NCBI GenBank assembly: GCA_030605085.1
Contig: JAUWBH010000003.1
Span: 1-64,000, forward strand
Length of the DNA stretch: 64,000 bases
Reading direction: 5' to 3'
DNA from: Promethearchaeota archaeon
GTDB taxonomy: Archaea; Asgardarchaeota; Lokiarchaeia; Sigynarchaeales; SOKP01
Shown here piece by piece: positions 8,183 to 17,061 of this stretch. Made by a program: the position numbers and the translations under genes. The notes below the pieces were generated by a model. The model had not been told where the DNA came from. It ran no database searches and was given only the letters and a program-made list of their open reading frames with translations. Each line of letters starts with the position of its first letter. Position 1 is the stretch's first letter.

Positions 8183-9916
8183 CTACTTTCGTACTTTAGC
8201 TGCGCTCATTTTCTTAATAATCACTATTAGACCAACTATTCCTCCAGTTGCGATACTTCCCACTATTACCATGCCGACAGGAGACAAAAGGAAGTTCAAA
8301 AGATCGTTGCTTCCGGTAGCACCGCCCTTATCATCTCCATCGTCGTCACCATCGCCACCACCTCCGCCACCACCTCCGCCTCCATTATCGTCGTCATCAC
8401 CACCATCGTCGTCATCTCCATTTCCACCATCGTCAACGCAAATATTGTTTTCATTTACATTTCCTATGGAATCTGATGATTCGTAAATACATTCGCCATT
8501 CCCTCTTAAATCGTTATTAGCAATGTAATTGTCGTTACTACTATAGAGGCAAATTCCATATTGGGAATTATCGTTCGCGTAGCCGTTAGCAATATCGTTG
8601 AGATGAGAATTACGCAACTCCAGACCCGCAATTCTGTGATTTGAAGCGTTTACTCCCGAAATGTCGTTATCGTTACAGTAATGCAGGGATATGCCGTACG
8701 AGCCGTAAGAAATGCTGTACCCAGATAGAACAGAATCGTTACAATTTACTAATATTATTTGTCCCGGATCTCCTGCAGTCGAAAAATCACTTGCTCCTAA
8801 ACCAATCCTCTCAGAATAAAAGTACGTCGATTTATCGTTCACTTTGTTGGTGGTATCAATGGTGAGGGAAGAAAGCTCGTTTTTCCCTCCGAGTATACCA
8901 ATTCCACAATTTTGCATGGTATTTCCTGACAGGCTAATATCCGAGCACCCTCCTAAATATATTCCGACGCTATTATCGTCATTCATGGTATTTCCAGACA
9001 CGCTAATATCCGAGCACCCTCCTAAATAGATTCCATCACCGTTGTCACTTGCCGTGTTTCCCGAGATCATACCGTGGAGACAATTATATAAGTGAATTCC
9101 GTTCTTATATAAACGAACTACATTATTGCTTGCGTCGTTATTTAAGACATCCGTATAGTCGCTGTTTATTACATAAATTCCGTGCCCTCTATTGAGATAA
9201 ACTGTATTTCCCGAAAGCGTGCTGTAGATACAATCATCCATCCATATTCCTACTCCGCAATCGTGGATAGTATTTCCCAAAATGTCGGTTCTTTCTGTGT
9301 TGTGAGCAGCTCCGTATATATATAGTCCATAGTTACATTCGTAAATATCGTTACCTGTAATTTCGTTATCGTCGCAATCGGGAATCGAATATACTCCGTA
9401 TTCGTGGTGATGAATCGTATTTAGTGAAATAACATTAGAGTCTCCCACTAAATATATCCCGTAATAGCCTCCACGAAGTTCGTTGTCCGTAATTATACCA
9501 TTGTCTACTGAGTTTAGATATATCGCAGCATCTCGAAAATAGGAACCTCTAATAATGAACGGTCTAGTAGAGTCGTAAATACTGATATATCCATCGCCAT
9601 CCATCATTACATCTTCTATAATATAGTAGCCTCCAGAGAAAGTGCACCAAGGGTATTTTGCAGCAGTTTGTTGCCAATTTGTAGCAGAGCTCCAATCTTG
9701 AATAATGATATTTTGCCCCGTAAGGTCGTAGGTTGCTGTTTTTGGGATTTCTTCTTTTTCATCAACTATTTCTTTTGTGTCGATATTATCTGCTTTTAGA
9801 ATTTGAGAATTGTCGTTATAATTGTTCGAAGTCTTCGGTTCTAGCGACATTAGACTTGAAGAAAGGCAGAAAACAACAAAAATAGCTATCCCTATTATTA
9901 ATTTTTGATTTCTCAT
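8183..9916 (-). CDS. Beta-helix (NosD/PbH1-type) surface protein with C-terminal TM anchor
   Basis: 577 residues. An N-terminal signal peptide (about 4-25) precedes a long right-handed parallel beta-helix, visible as about 15 turns of the type YGIYLVGDSNVISLNTIHH or GIYLGGCSDISLSGNTM with Asn and Gly at regular spacing. Then comes an acidic Asp/Gly spacer (about 495-535) and a final transmembrane helix (GMVIVGSIATGGIVGLIVII) with a basic tail. It is therefore a secreted, membrane-anchored carbohydrate-active or adhesive protein. NosD, pectin-lyase-like and S-layer-associated proteins share this fold. The spacer is like the Asp-rich linker of the C25 protease at 3155. Confidence 0.75.
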   Translation of the reverse strand: MRNQKLIIGIAIFVVFCLSSSLMSLEPKTSNNYNDNSQILKADNIDTKEIVDEKEEIPKTATYDLTGQNIIIQDWSSATNWQQTAAKYPWCTFSGGYYIIEDVMMDGDGYISIYDSTRPFIIRGSYFRDAAIYLNSVDNGIITDNELRGGYYGIYLVGDSNVISLNTIHHHEYGVYSIPDCDDNEITGNDIYECNYGLYIYGAAHNTERTDILGNTIHDCGVGIWMDDCIYSTLSGNTVYLNRGHGIYVINSDYTDVLNNDASNNVVRLYKNGIHLYNCLHGMISGNTASDNGDGIYLGGCSDISVSGNTMNDDNSVGIYLGGCSDISLSGNTMQNCGIGILGGKNELSSLTIDTTNKVNDKSTYFYSERIGLGASDFSTAGDPGQIILVNCNDSVLSGYSISYGSYGISLHYCNDNDISGVNASNHRIAGLELRNSHLNDIANGYANDNSQYGICLYSSNDNYIANNDLRGNGECIYESSDSIGNVNENNICVDDGGNGDDDDGGDDDDNGGGGGGGGGGDGDDDGDDKGGATGSNDLLNFLLSPVGMVIVGSIATGGIVGLIVIIKKMSAAKVRK

Positions 9917-10113
9917 TTTTATATCTCTCGGTTGAAATTTTGTCTTTAAATTAAATTCTATTTATATTTAGACTTTTTTTTATTTAAAGTTTAAGAATAT
10001 TTTTTCTTGTCCCTATATAAACAAAAATTTCACATGAAAGACCAATTTTTTACCAATCCTCGAGATAATTTGACATATTTCACATATTTTTAAGAAATGA
10101 AGCATTAGACTAT

Positions 10114-11028
10114 ATGATGCTTAATCCAACGAAAAAAGGTCCTAACTTTAGACCCACTTCTCAGAGAATTCAATACATAGATAATTCTTTTGGATATCCC
10201 ATTAAGACTTCGATTTATTACCAATTGGGAGAGAAAAATGGAAAACCAATCGTATGTTATTACATTAATGACAATTTTGCCAGTATGCGAACACTGGATA
10301 AAGAAATAGATGTCAAAGACTTCAAACTTGAGGATCATGGAGGGCAAAACCTTCATAAAGCACGATATCAACGTGAAGAATGCTTAGTGAACATAATCAA
10401 GACCTTATTTGAGCGATTTGAGTATGATATAACTTTAGAACCAAAGTTAGGAGTTTTCCATCCTGATATCCGCATAAATAAAGATAATTTTACATGCTAC
10501 ATTGAAATAAAAGCATATCACGAAAGTTATATTTGTGGAGATCCTGAAATTAGCCAATGTCTAAGGTATTATGACCAAGCAAACCAATTAGATCAAGCAA
10601 AAGTAATCTTAATTACTTCAGGTGATCTTATTAATCCTCAAGACTCTTTTCTTAATTATCCGAATCAAGAACCTTTGGAAATTGTAGGGAAATTTTACAA
10701 AAAACGGATAATCTCTAGAAGACAAGCGAACACTCTCGATCTTTTTTCTTCTCGAGATATATATCGAAATGCAATAAAGAAATTTAAGAAAAAATTTTCT
10801 AAAGACCTTTCCAATATAAAGGTGCAATTCTTAAAAAATCGACACGTTACTAAATTTCCCAAATGCCTAAACGAAGAAAGATATTTTGAAGTACTATTAA
10901 TCAGAGCTTCAATTTTCCGAAAAATATTATACAAATTCAAAATGCTTAAAGAAGTAAAGAAGTTTGAAACGCTTAAAAAAGAACCATTAGAAAGACTCAT
11001 CATGAACGCGAACCTTTTAAAAGTTTAA
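10114..11028 (+). CDS. Putative PD-(D/E)XK-type nuclease
   Basis: 304 residues, ATG at 10114. A conserved-looking core reads FERFEYDITLEPKLGVFHPD and then YIEIKAYHES. The Asp of HPD and the Glu-x-Lys of EIK are spaced as in restriction-endonuclease-like folds. The upstream segment QREECLVNIIKTLFER would be the first helix. The C-terminal 110 residues are basic. It could be an orphan restriction or repair nuclease; no methyltransferase is adjacent. The motif supports the fold, but the function is inferred. Confidence 0.5.
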   Translation: MMLNPTKKGPNFRPTSQRIQYIDNSFGYPIKTSIYYQLGEKNGKPIVCYYINDNFASMRTLDKEIDVKDFKLEDHGGQNLHKARYQREECLVNIIKTLFERFEYDITLEPKLGVFHPDIRINKDNFTCYIEIKAYHESYICGDPEISQCLRYYDQANQLDQAKVILITSGDLINPQDSFLNYPNQEPLEIVGKFYKKRIISRRQANTLDLFSSRDIYRNAIKKFKKKFSKDLSNIKVQFLKNRHVTKFPKCLNEERYFEVLLIRASIFRKILYKFKMLKEVKKFETLKKEPLERLIMNANLLKV

Positions 11029-11158
11029 ATTTTCTTTATTCTTCTTGTTATATCGATAATCCGACAAAATTTTGATTTTTACGCTCTCTCTTTCGGAAAA
11101 AATTTAGAAAACCGTCTATCCGTGTTGGTTTATCTTTAAGAGATTTTATATATCTCCC

Positions 11159-11392
11159 ATGGAAAAGTCAAATTCCTATTTCGATTGGGAACGAAAGTTC
11201 GAAAAAAAATCCGGGGTTAGTCGCAACGACGACGGGCAGAATTTAGACTCGCTTGGCGTACCAAAAGGAGCGTTCAAGCTGTTTTTGAAGAATTGGATGG
11301 ACAAAAACTTCCCTAAAGGGTAAGAAGGAGTTAAGGTCGAGTTTTTGGAGGGCACGATCCAGGCGATCGATCCCTATTTTTTGTTTATATAA
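11159..11392 (+). pseudogene. Small protein interrupted by an in-frame TAA
   Basis: From the ATG at 11159 a 54-codon frame (SYFDWERKFEKKSGVSRNDD and onward to KNFPKG) ends at TAA 11321. The same frame continues immediately with EGVKVEFLEGTIQAIDPYFL to TAA at 11390. The continuation looks coding, so a single nonsense change is likely. The family is unknown. The base composition is less AT-rich than the surroundings, as expected for recently acquired DNA. Confidence 0.45.
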
Positions 11393-11440
11393 AAAGAGCT
11401 AAAATATTCCGTAAGGTAAAGAAAAAGGACGTGAGTAGAA

Positions 11441-11686
11441 ATGATCGATAAGAAAAAAATTGCGAGTACGATTGACGGTACTAAAATGTTAAAAGATTTA
11501 GACCTTGCTGCGCCGGACTTAGACAAGGACAAGTTAATCGAGGAGTTGTTATCTATTATACTGCAATTTCAGACCTCGATCGAGGTTTTAATGAATTGTA
11601 TCGAGGAGCTTTACAATCAAAAGAAAATAGATCCAAAGCTCATCACCTACGAAGTTGTAAAGCATTTAAAGGCGCTAATTAAATAA
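11441..11686 (+). CDS. Small helical protein, unknown function
   Basis: 81 residues, ATG at 11441, preceded by GGACGTGAG within 14 bases as a plausible ribosome site. The sequence is predicted helical and acidic, with a coiled-coil-like stretch (KLIEELLSIILQFQTSIEVL). No cysteine motif or catalytic residue is visible. Its GC and codon choice resemble the broken gene just upstream, so both may come from one element. Confidence 0.5.
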   Translation: MIDKKKIASTIDGTKMLKDLDLAAPDLDKDKLIEELLSIILQFQTSIEVLMNCIEELYNQKKIDPKLITYEVVKHLKALIK

Positions 11687-11774
11687 TCTCTTTTTTTTAT
11701 TATGTTTAAATCTAGACGAAAAAAAGGATCCCACTCGGTACTTACCAATTAGTTTACAAGGAATTGAAGCCATC

Positions 11775-12014
11775 TTGCTTTATTTAAAAGAGGGAGATAA
11801 AGAAGTGTCTAGCATCCGAAATATTAGCAAACAGACGAGATTCTCGATGAGAGTGGCTAAAAATATTCTTTTACAGTTAGAGAGATTCAACCAAGTAGAA
11901 AGGGTCGTCGAAAAAAACAACATACTTCCTAAATGGAGAATCACAAAATTTGGAGAACGAGTTATAAAAGAAGTTACAGATATTGAAAATAAAGAGCTCA
12001 CCAAAAACGACTAA
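11775..12014 (+). CDS. Winged-helix DNA-binding protein with disrupted start
   Basis: 79 residues from a TTG at 11775. The sequence SSIRNISKQTRFSMRVAKNI then LLQLERFNQVERVVEK and LPKWRITKFGERVIKE fits a winged helix-turn-helix regulator. The reading frame is open upstream and encodes DEKKDPTRYLPISLQGIEAI, which belongs to the same domain. An ATG at 11699 would reach it after a +1 shift in the A7 run at about 11716. Either the gene has a frameshift or it uses the weak TTG. Confidence 0.5.
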   Translation: MLYLKEGDKEVSSIRNISKQTRFSMRVAKNILLQLERFNQVERVVEKNNILPKWRITKFGERVIKEVTDIENKELTKND

Positions 12015-12170
12015 ATTAAAAAGACTCGCTTTCTGCGTTTTTAATAGAAGTGATTACGAATTTAAGCGATATTGACATTAAATGTGGTATCAAACCAATT
12101 TTAGTGATGATTCGGTGAGTCAGTAATTGATTATTTAAAAGAGCACCTGCCTTACTAGTTCCTCTTCCTT

Positions 12171-12566
12171 CTAATCTGATATCAAATTAGATTCATCAGT
12201 TTTAATTTGTTTATATTCTTTAATAGCGAAAATTATTATTGGAATTGCGGGGCCAAACCATAATAATAAAAACCAAACCATGATAATAATCATGCCATAA
12301 TCATTATACCATAAATTTACCATAAAATTTACCATAAAAATAATGAGCTCACCAACAGCTATACTACACGCTATTAACGATCCCCATTTTCGTTTATAAT
12401 ATACTCCAATTACCGCAAGCACATAAAGACTCAGAAAAGGGAGAGGGATAAAAAACAATCCATACCAAATCAGCAATGTACTATAAAGAAACAATCCAAA
12501 TTGAATTACTTTAATAATTAAAAATGCTAACAATATTATTTTTATTATTTCTTTCTTTTTTTCCAT
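12171..12566 (-). CDS. Four-TM membrane protein, unknown function
   Basis: 131 residues, ATG at 12566. Hydrophobic helices lie at about 9-33, 36-55, 62-86 and 92-115, with a charged C-terminus (KEYKQIKTDESN). The family is not recognised. It is isolated, with no operon partner. Confidence 0.5.
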   Translation of the reverse strand: MEKKKEIIKIILLAFLIIKVIQFGLFLYSTLLIWYGLFFIPLPFLSLYVLAVIGVYYKRKWGSLIACSIAVGELIIFMVNFMVNLWYNDYGMIIIMVWFLLLWFGPAIPIIIFAIKEYKQIKTDESNLISD

Positions 12567-12644
12567 GCTGTACTGAAAATTTTGTAATTTTAATTCTTTT
12601 AAAATAAAATAAGTCGTACTATTTTTATAATTTTTTTTATTTGT

Positions 12645-12905
12645 ATGTTAACGAATGTCATTTCAACAACCACTTACGACACAATAAGGAAAACTTTATT
12701 TTTTATAGAACAAATTTTACCTGCTATATCAATAAGAGCTGGTCAAATTTTAAGCGACGACGACACATCGATAAGAATCGTAGTATGGGGCATGAGTGCG
12801 GTAAATTGCCTTAAACTGATAAACATGGGCGATACTATCGAGTTATCTAAGGTAATAGTGAAATTTAATGATTATACGGGAGAAAAAGAGGTTACTTTCG
12901 GTTAG
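12645..12905 (+). CDS. OB-fold (RPA/SSB-like) fragment
   Basis: 86 residues, ATG at 12645. The second half reads IRAGQILSDDDTSIRIVVWG, then LINMGDTIELSKVIVKFND and YTGEKEVTFG. This is the classic strand pattern of an archaeal RPA-type OB fold, including the D-x-T-x-x-I-R-I-V-V-W-G core. The first 30 residues do not fit the fold, so the true 5' end may be lost. Single-stranded DNA binding is inferred. It could be a truncated replication protein. Confidence 0.5.
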   Translation: MLTNVISTTTYDTIRKTLFFIEQILPAISIRAGQILSDDDTSIRIVVWGMSAVNCLKLINMGDTIELSKVIVKFNDYTGEKEVTFG

Positions 12906-12934
12906 AACTCAACCATAAAATTGAAGAACTAAAT

Positions 12935-13108
12935 CTACATAATAACGCCCTTGTTTTTCAGACCTTTCAATATAGATTTTGTTCGTGAATCCGGGTTACT
13001 AGTTAAAGGATTACTAACTAAACATAGTCTTTTTAGCGATCTAAGGTTGCCTATGGACTCTGGGTAATATTTTTTATCCCATTTAATTTTTCTATTCTCT
13101 ATTCTCTA
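12935..13108 (-). pseudogene. Leucine-rich-repeat protein remnant
   Basis: The minus-strand frame ending with TAG at 12935 reads YPESIGNLRSLKRLCLVSNP then LTSNPDSRTKSILKGLKNKG. This is one leucine-rich repeat plus a typical LRR C-terminal cap. A stop codon cuts the frame at about 13108 and there is no start. It is a decayed fragment. Confidence 0.5.
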
Positions 13109-13286
13109 TAATCTCTATAAATAATTTTAATAAAGAGATGCAAAATAATCTATAATCAAAGGTCACTCTAAAGACGATAATTCCTCTTCGGTTAAATAAT
13201 TCAAATAATTGAGTCTGACTAATTAAATTCCAATCTTCCGTTTGAAGAAATTTTAAATTGTTCAAAAGCAATTTCGCTTTTATCAA
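13092..13286 (-). CDS. Doubtful 64-residue ORF
   Basis: The frame has an ATG at 13286 and partly overlaps the LRR remnant. It is rich in Phe, Leu and Ile and includes IIVFRVTFDYRLFCISLLKL. I recognise no family and no good ribosome site. It may be chance or another relic in this decayed stretch. Confidence 0.2.
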   Translation of the reverse strand: MIKAKLLLNNLKFLQTEDWNLISQTQLFELFNRRGIIVFRVTFDYRLFCISLLKLFIEIIENRE

Positions 13287-13513
13287 GAACTTCCATAACC
13301 AATGTTATTCAAGATACAGATATTTTAATATATTACTTTCCTAATATTAAATATTATATTTTAGTGAAGTTCATCTTTCAAGAACAAGAAACAGAATTGG
13401 CTGAAGATGAAGCGAGATAAGAATTTGAGAAGTATCTTCATAAAAATAAAGAATTTTTTAAAAAGCTATTTAAAAAGCAAGATATACCATCAGAACCGTC
13501 AGAAAAGCCAAAG

Positions 13514-15559
13514 GTGAAACCGAAAAAGACAGAACTAATACCTATACCAGAATATGAGCCGACTTTGTATTTTGGTAACAATCACTGGAAACCTTTTGCT
13601 TCACTCATCAGCAAAGCAGAAAAATATATTAAAATTATGACTGGAAGTATTAGTGACACAGCTCTATCTTTGTTGTTATCTTATAATAATCGGAATGTTG
13701 ATATTGAAATTATTACAAGACGAGGTAGAGGTTATGATAATATTTTTTTATTAAAAAATGTGAATGTAGATAAATTTAAAAGATGCAGACGATTGCATGG
13801 TAAATTTTGCATAATAGATGGAACAATTATGATTTCTGGATCATCAAATATAACAAGCAGTTCTCTAGGTGATAACAGAGATAGATCTGGTTTTTTTGAG
13901 GCCGATATTATCACAGAAGAAAAAGATAAAATTAGAAGTGCTGAGTATTTGTTTGATATTGTCTGGAATGAGAAAAGTGATATAGGGATTTTAAAAAATG
14001 AATCTGGTTTTATATCAAGTGCTTTTGGGGTACCACTTAAAATTACGGAATGTATTAAAGATTCCCAAGAAGAAATTATCATTATAGTTCCCGCTTTTTT
14101 GAGTTCAACTATTTCAGTTTATATTCGAGAATTAAATTCAAAAGTAAAACTCAAGATTATAACATCCCATCAAATAAGAGAAAAAGAAATTGAAGGATTA
14201 AAAAAAATTAAAACTCTTGAAAATACGGAAGTTATTCTTGTAAGAAATCGAATTCATTCAAAAGTATATATTTTTGATGGGAGAATTGCTATTATTTCTT
14301 CAATTAATTTAACTTTTACCTCATTGGTCTCATCTTTAGAAACGGGGCTTATAATAAAAGATAATAATATACTGCAAAAGGTTAAAAAGACTATAGATAA
14401 ACTTGAAAATAATAAATCTTCGTTAAAAATAATACCTAATGATGGAAATGGAGGTGAAGAGCCTTCTGAAATTGATATTAAAACCATCTCTTTTCTATTT
14501 GAAACTGAGGGAAAAAAAATAATTGATGACCTGAAAATTCGTATGATTTATACCCAAAATAGGGAGAAAATAATACAAAAAGCTGAAAAGGGTACAATAT
14601 CTTCTATCCCAAAACCTAAACGTAAACCAGAAGTAATATATTATGGCCCTAAACATCCCATTAAGGTTAAAAAACAAAAAAATTTTAAAAACCTTGAATA
14701 TTGGACGATTCCTCAATTAAAAGATTATGCTGAAAAAAATGGAATTCCTTTAGTAAATAATAAACATGAAGTAATTAAAAATATTGAAGATTCTAACCCA
14801 AAAGAAACGCCCAGATTATATTTCGTGCAGAATCTATTAAAAAATGAACACATTTTCCGTAAATATGTAGGTCTGATAATTGGATTTGATGAGTTAATAG
14901 ATATGGGGTGTGAATTAGAGGATCATTATATTTCATACCACTTCACTGACACTGACAGTTTAAACCTATGGTATGATATGAGTTACTTTTTACTTAAAAG
15001 TAAGAACAGAAAATTCATTTTGGATTTGTTAGAACAAAAGTTAGCAAAAAAAGAACATGAAATTAAAGAATTTTTAGGTAATTTAATAAATAAGGATTAT
15101 CTCTTAAGCATATTTCCCGAACTGGAAGAAAAAGAAGAAGTTAAAAAAGAAGAAAAAAAGATCTTAAGAAAAATAAAACCATTTATAAGAGCAATATTTT
15201 ATAAACCTGAATTATTCAAGAAAGTAATAACTGAGTTTCGAATAAAGCGAAAATTAATTGAACTTTTGAGAAAAGTAGATCCTGAAAAGTACAAACTGCC
15301 TAGCTTTTCTCTGGATTATCTGTTTAATGAGCTTTACAATCATTTAGATAATCAAATTGTAAATCAAAAATTAGAAAATTTATTTGTAAGGAAAAAGTAT
15401 TATATAATTAGACTAATTGAAAATGAACATGAAAAAGAACGACTTAAAAAATTTAGCGAAAATAAATGCTTGCGTTGTAAAACAATCATTTCATCAGATA
15501 AAATACTTTGTACTGTTTGTGCTTCGCTTTTAAAGGAGGATGATCATTTTTTATCATAA
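13514..15559 (+). CDS. Phospholipase D-family protein with SAP-like segment and zinc ribbon
   Basis: 681 residues from a GTG at 13514. Two HKD motifs are clear: RLHGKFCIIDGTIMISGSSN (His95, Lys97, Asp102) and RIHSKVYIFDGRIAIISS (His248, Lys250, Asp255). Together they form a PLD-type nuclease or phosphodiesterase active site. A SAP-like DNA-binding segment (YWTIPQLKDYAEKNGIPL) lies at about 395-427, followed by a long helical region and a C-terminal zinc ribbon (CLRCKTIISS to CTVC, Cys652-669). The frame continues upstream of GTG (EFEKYLHKNKEFFKKLFKKQ) to an in-frame TAA at 13418, beyond which more coding-like sequence is seen. The N-terminus may therefore be truncated by a nonsense change. 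A DNA-processing or defence role is inferred. Confidence 0.65.
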   Translation: MKPKKTELIPIPEYEPTLYFGNNHWKPFASLISKAEKYIKIMTGSISDTALSLLLSYNNRNVDIEIITRRGRGYDNIFLLKNVNVDKFKRCRRLHGKFCIIDGTIMISGSSNITSSSLGDNRDRSGFFEADIITEEKDKIRSAEYLFDIVWNEKSDIGILKNESGFISSAFGVPLKITECIKDSQEEIIIIVPAFLSSTISVYIRELNSKVKLKIITSHQIREKEIEGLKKIKTLENTEVILVRNRIHSKVYIFDGRIAIISSINLTFTSLVSSLETGLIIKDNNILQKVKKTIDKLENNKSSLKIIPNDGNGGEEPSEIDIKTISFLFETEGKKIIDDLKIRMIYTQNREKIIQKAEKGTISSIPKPKRKPEVIYYGPKHPIKVKKQKNFKNLEYWTIPQLKDYAEKNGIPLVNNKHEVIKNIEDSNPKETPRLYFVQNLLKNEHIFRKYVGLIIGFDELIDMGCELEDHYISYHFTDTDSLNLWYDMSYFLLKSKNRKFILDLLEQKLAKKEHEIKEFLGNLINKDYLLSIFPELEEKEEVKKEEKKILRKIKPFIRAIFYKPELFKKVITEFRIKRKLIELLRKVDPEKYKLPSFSLDYLFNELYNHLDNQIVNQKLENLFVRKKYYIIRLIENEHEKERLKKFSENKCLRCKTIISSDKILCTVCASLLKEDDHFLS

Positions 15560-15814
15560 TTTATTTGCGATAGATTTTGTTCTAATTTGGATAATTCTTT
15601 TGTTACTCTTTCGTTGAGGCTATTTTTAGATTCTTTTAATTTTTTTAAAATAAAAATTGGCTCGAACATAAGAAATGATTTGTCCATAATCGTTATCCAT
15701 TGCCTTCCAATAAATTATTCGGTCTAATATATTTTCTACTAGAGAAAATAATTTATCGTAAAACTGATTTATTCCATCGTCAATTCCAAAATAAGAATTA
15801 TAACCTTCCCATGA
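15544..15814 (-). pseudogene. Frameshifted hypothetical gene fragment
   Basis: One minus-strand frame reads SWEGYNSYFGIDDGINQFYD and then ILDRIIYWKAMDNDYGQIIS. A second frame continues with MFEPIFILKKLKESKNSLNE to TGA at 15544. One indel near 15675 joins them into a consistent protein. No full start is seen upstream. The family is unknown. The 3' end overlaps the PLD gene's stop on the opposite strand. Confidence 0.45.
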
Positions 15815-15967
15815 AAGACTCTCTTTTCATATCGTTTAATTTTGAAGTGAAAGGTAAAGATTATTACCTTTAGTTTTGCGAAGCCTAAAGGCGTGCCTTA
15901 CCTCGTCCAGCTTAACAAAAGGGACTTAGAGGACGCCGTGTCGATAGACGCTTACAAAAAACATTAG
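15811..15967 (+). pseudogene. Frameshifted small gene
   Basis: From the ATG at 15811 the frame reads KDSLFISFNFEVKGKDYYL and hits TAG. Shifted by one base it continues SFAKPKGVPYLVQLNKRDLE then DAVSIDAYKKH to TAG at 15965. The join is smooth, so a single indel has broken a gene of about 52 codons. The second half is more GC-rich than its surroundings. The family is not recognised. Confidence 0.45.
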
Positions 15968-16100
15968 GCGACTTCACTGAAATAACACCAATTTAGACAA
16001 TTTAACTCTATAAGATTATTGTCGAAACTTTAAGGATAAATTATTTAGGCTCATTTAGTTTATTGATTTTTAAATGTAATAATAAGCATTTATTTTTTTC

Positions 16101-16190
16101 GGTATATCGTATTACAAAAAAAAATACCGCATTACGCTATAAAAATATTGTATTACGCTATAGAAATTTAAAAAAAATTTCGTAATAAGG
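16101..16190. repeat. Iteron-like repeats of an ATTACGCTATA/CGTATTAC motif
   Basis: CGTATTAC (16108), GCATTACGCTATAAAAATA (16129) and GTATTACGCTATAGAAAT (16150) are spaced copies of one motif, followed by an inverted copy CGTAATA (16181). Two further copies, CGTGTTACAT (16800) and CGTATTACAT (16823), lie beyond the next gene. The pattern resembles replication iterons or a multi-site operator around the gene at 16432. Confidence 0.5.
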
Positions 16191-16245
16191 AAAAAAACAT
16201 TTTAAAAAAAGCAATAAGATAACCTAAACAAATCTATAAGTTATT

Positions 16246-16356
16246 TTAGATAAATTAATAAGATATTTTATGAATTGAATACAATTCATTTATATAAATT
16301 TATATATATATGAAACTTTTTATTATATAATAAAAATGATTTATTAATTTATCTAA
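16246..16356. repeat. 16-bp perfect inverted repeat around an inner palindrome
   Basis: TTAGATAAATTAATAA (16246-16261) is repeated in inverted orientation at 16341-16356. Between the arms lies ATGAATTG-AATA-CAATTCAT (16270-16289), an 8-bp perfect hairpin, and a TATATA run. The whole 15968-16431 gap is about 85 percent A+T by eye and has no gene. An origin, a recombination site or a regulatory element are the candidates. Confidence 0.55.
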
Positions 16357-16431
16357 ACTAAAATAAAAAATGAATATTTAAGAGAAAATTCTAATTAATT
16401 AAATAATAATCATCGAAATAAGGTGTAATAA

Positions 16432-16737
16432 TTGAACAAAAATGAGGATATTTCAGAAAAGTTAAATGAAATAGGTAAAGAGATGCTTGAAGAAATATTG
16501 TTTAATGCCATAAAAGAAAAATTTCCTGAAGACTTGTTAGAACACCTATACAAAAAATTAGCATCATCTTGGGAAGATTTATCTATTAGTTTTCTTAAGA
16601 ATCATCTTTCTGAACTACTTGGATATGCATTTGGGTATGGAATAAAACAAGGAATAAAATATCGAGATGAGGAATTAGCAAGAAAAAAATTGCAAGAAGA
16701 ATTTGAGAAAAAAAAAGATAATAAAATGTTTATATAA
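16432..16737 (+). CDS. Small helical protein between iteron-like repeats
   Basis: 101 residues from a TTG at 16432, with AAGGTG 8 bases upstream as a Shine-Dalgarno sequence. The sequence is helical and charged (KLNEIGKEMLEEILFNAIKE), has a Gly-rich turn (LLGYAFGYGIKQGIKYR) and a coiled Lys/Glu tail. No family is recognised. Its position between repeat clusters resembles a plasmid or integrated-element control gene, but this is inference from layout. Confidence 0.5.
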   Translation: MNKNEDISEKLNEIGKEMLEEILFNAIKEKFPEDLLEHLYKKLASSWEDLSISFLKNHLSELLGYAFGYGIKQGIKYRDEELARKKLQEEFEKKKDNKMFI

Positions 16738-16868
16738 TTCATCTTTGATTAATTTGGAATTCCAATTTATAAATGTCTATAACTTTTAAAAAGAGATTTC
16801 GTGTTACATTTTAACAGAATTTCGTATTACATAAATTAAGTATTGAATTTTCAAGAAGACATTGCGAT

Positions 16869-17061
16869 GTGATAATAGTAAAAAATGATTCCTTTATGAA
16901 ATTATCACCTTTAACTAATTCAGACGTATTTAAAAATGCTAAAATGATAAATATCGATTTTTATTTTGGATCTTCAGATTTAAGTGCCTATCGTCATTGT
17001 ATTAGAGGTTATCAAGCACATAATAAAGTATTAATATTAGTACCATTGAATGCAAAAAAAC
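16869..17061 (+). pseudogene. 5' part of an unknown gene ending at a rearrangement junction
   Basis: The frame starts at a GTG/ATA-rich stretch near 16869 and reads NIDFYFGSSDLSAYRHCIRG before running into the opposite-strand truncated racemase-family gene. The end of the frame (after about 17061) is simply antisense of that gene. If real, this gene lost its 3' end at the junction. The family is unknown. Confidence 0.25.

Noticed and set aside
8271..8486. Plus-strand Pro/Ser-rich frame
   Set aside because: It is the antisense of the Asp/Gly spacer of the beta-helix protein; low-complexity DNA gives open frames on both strands.
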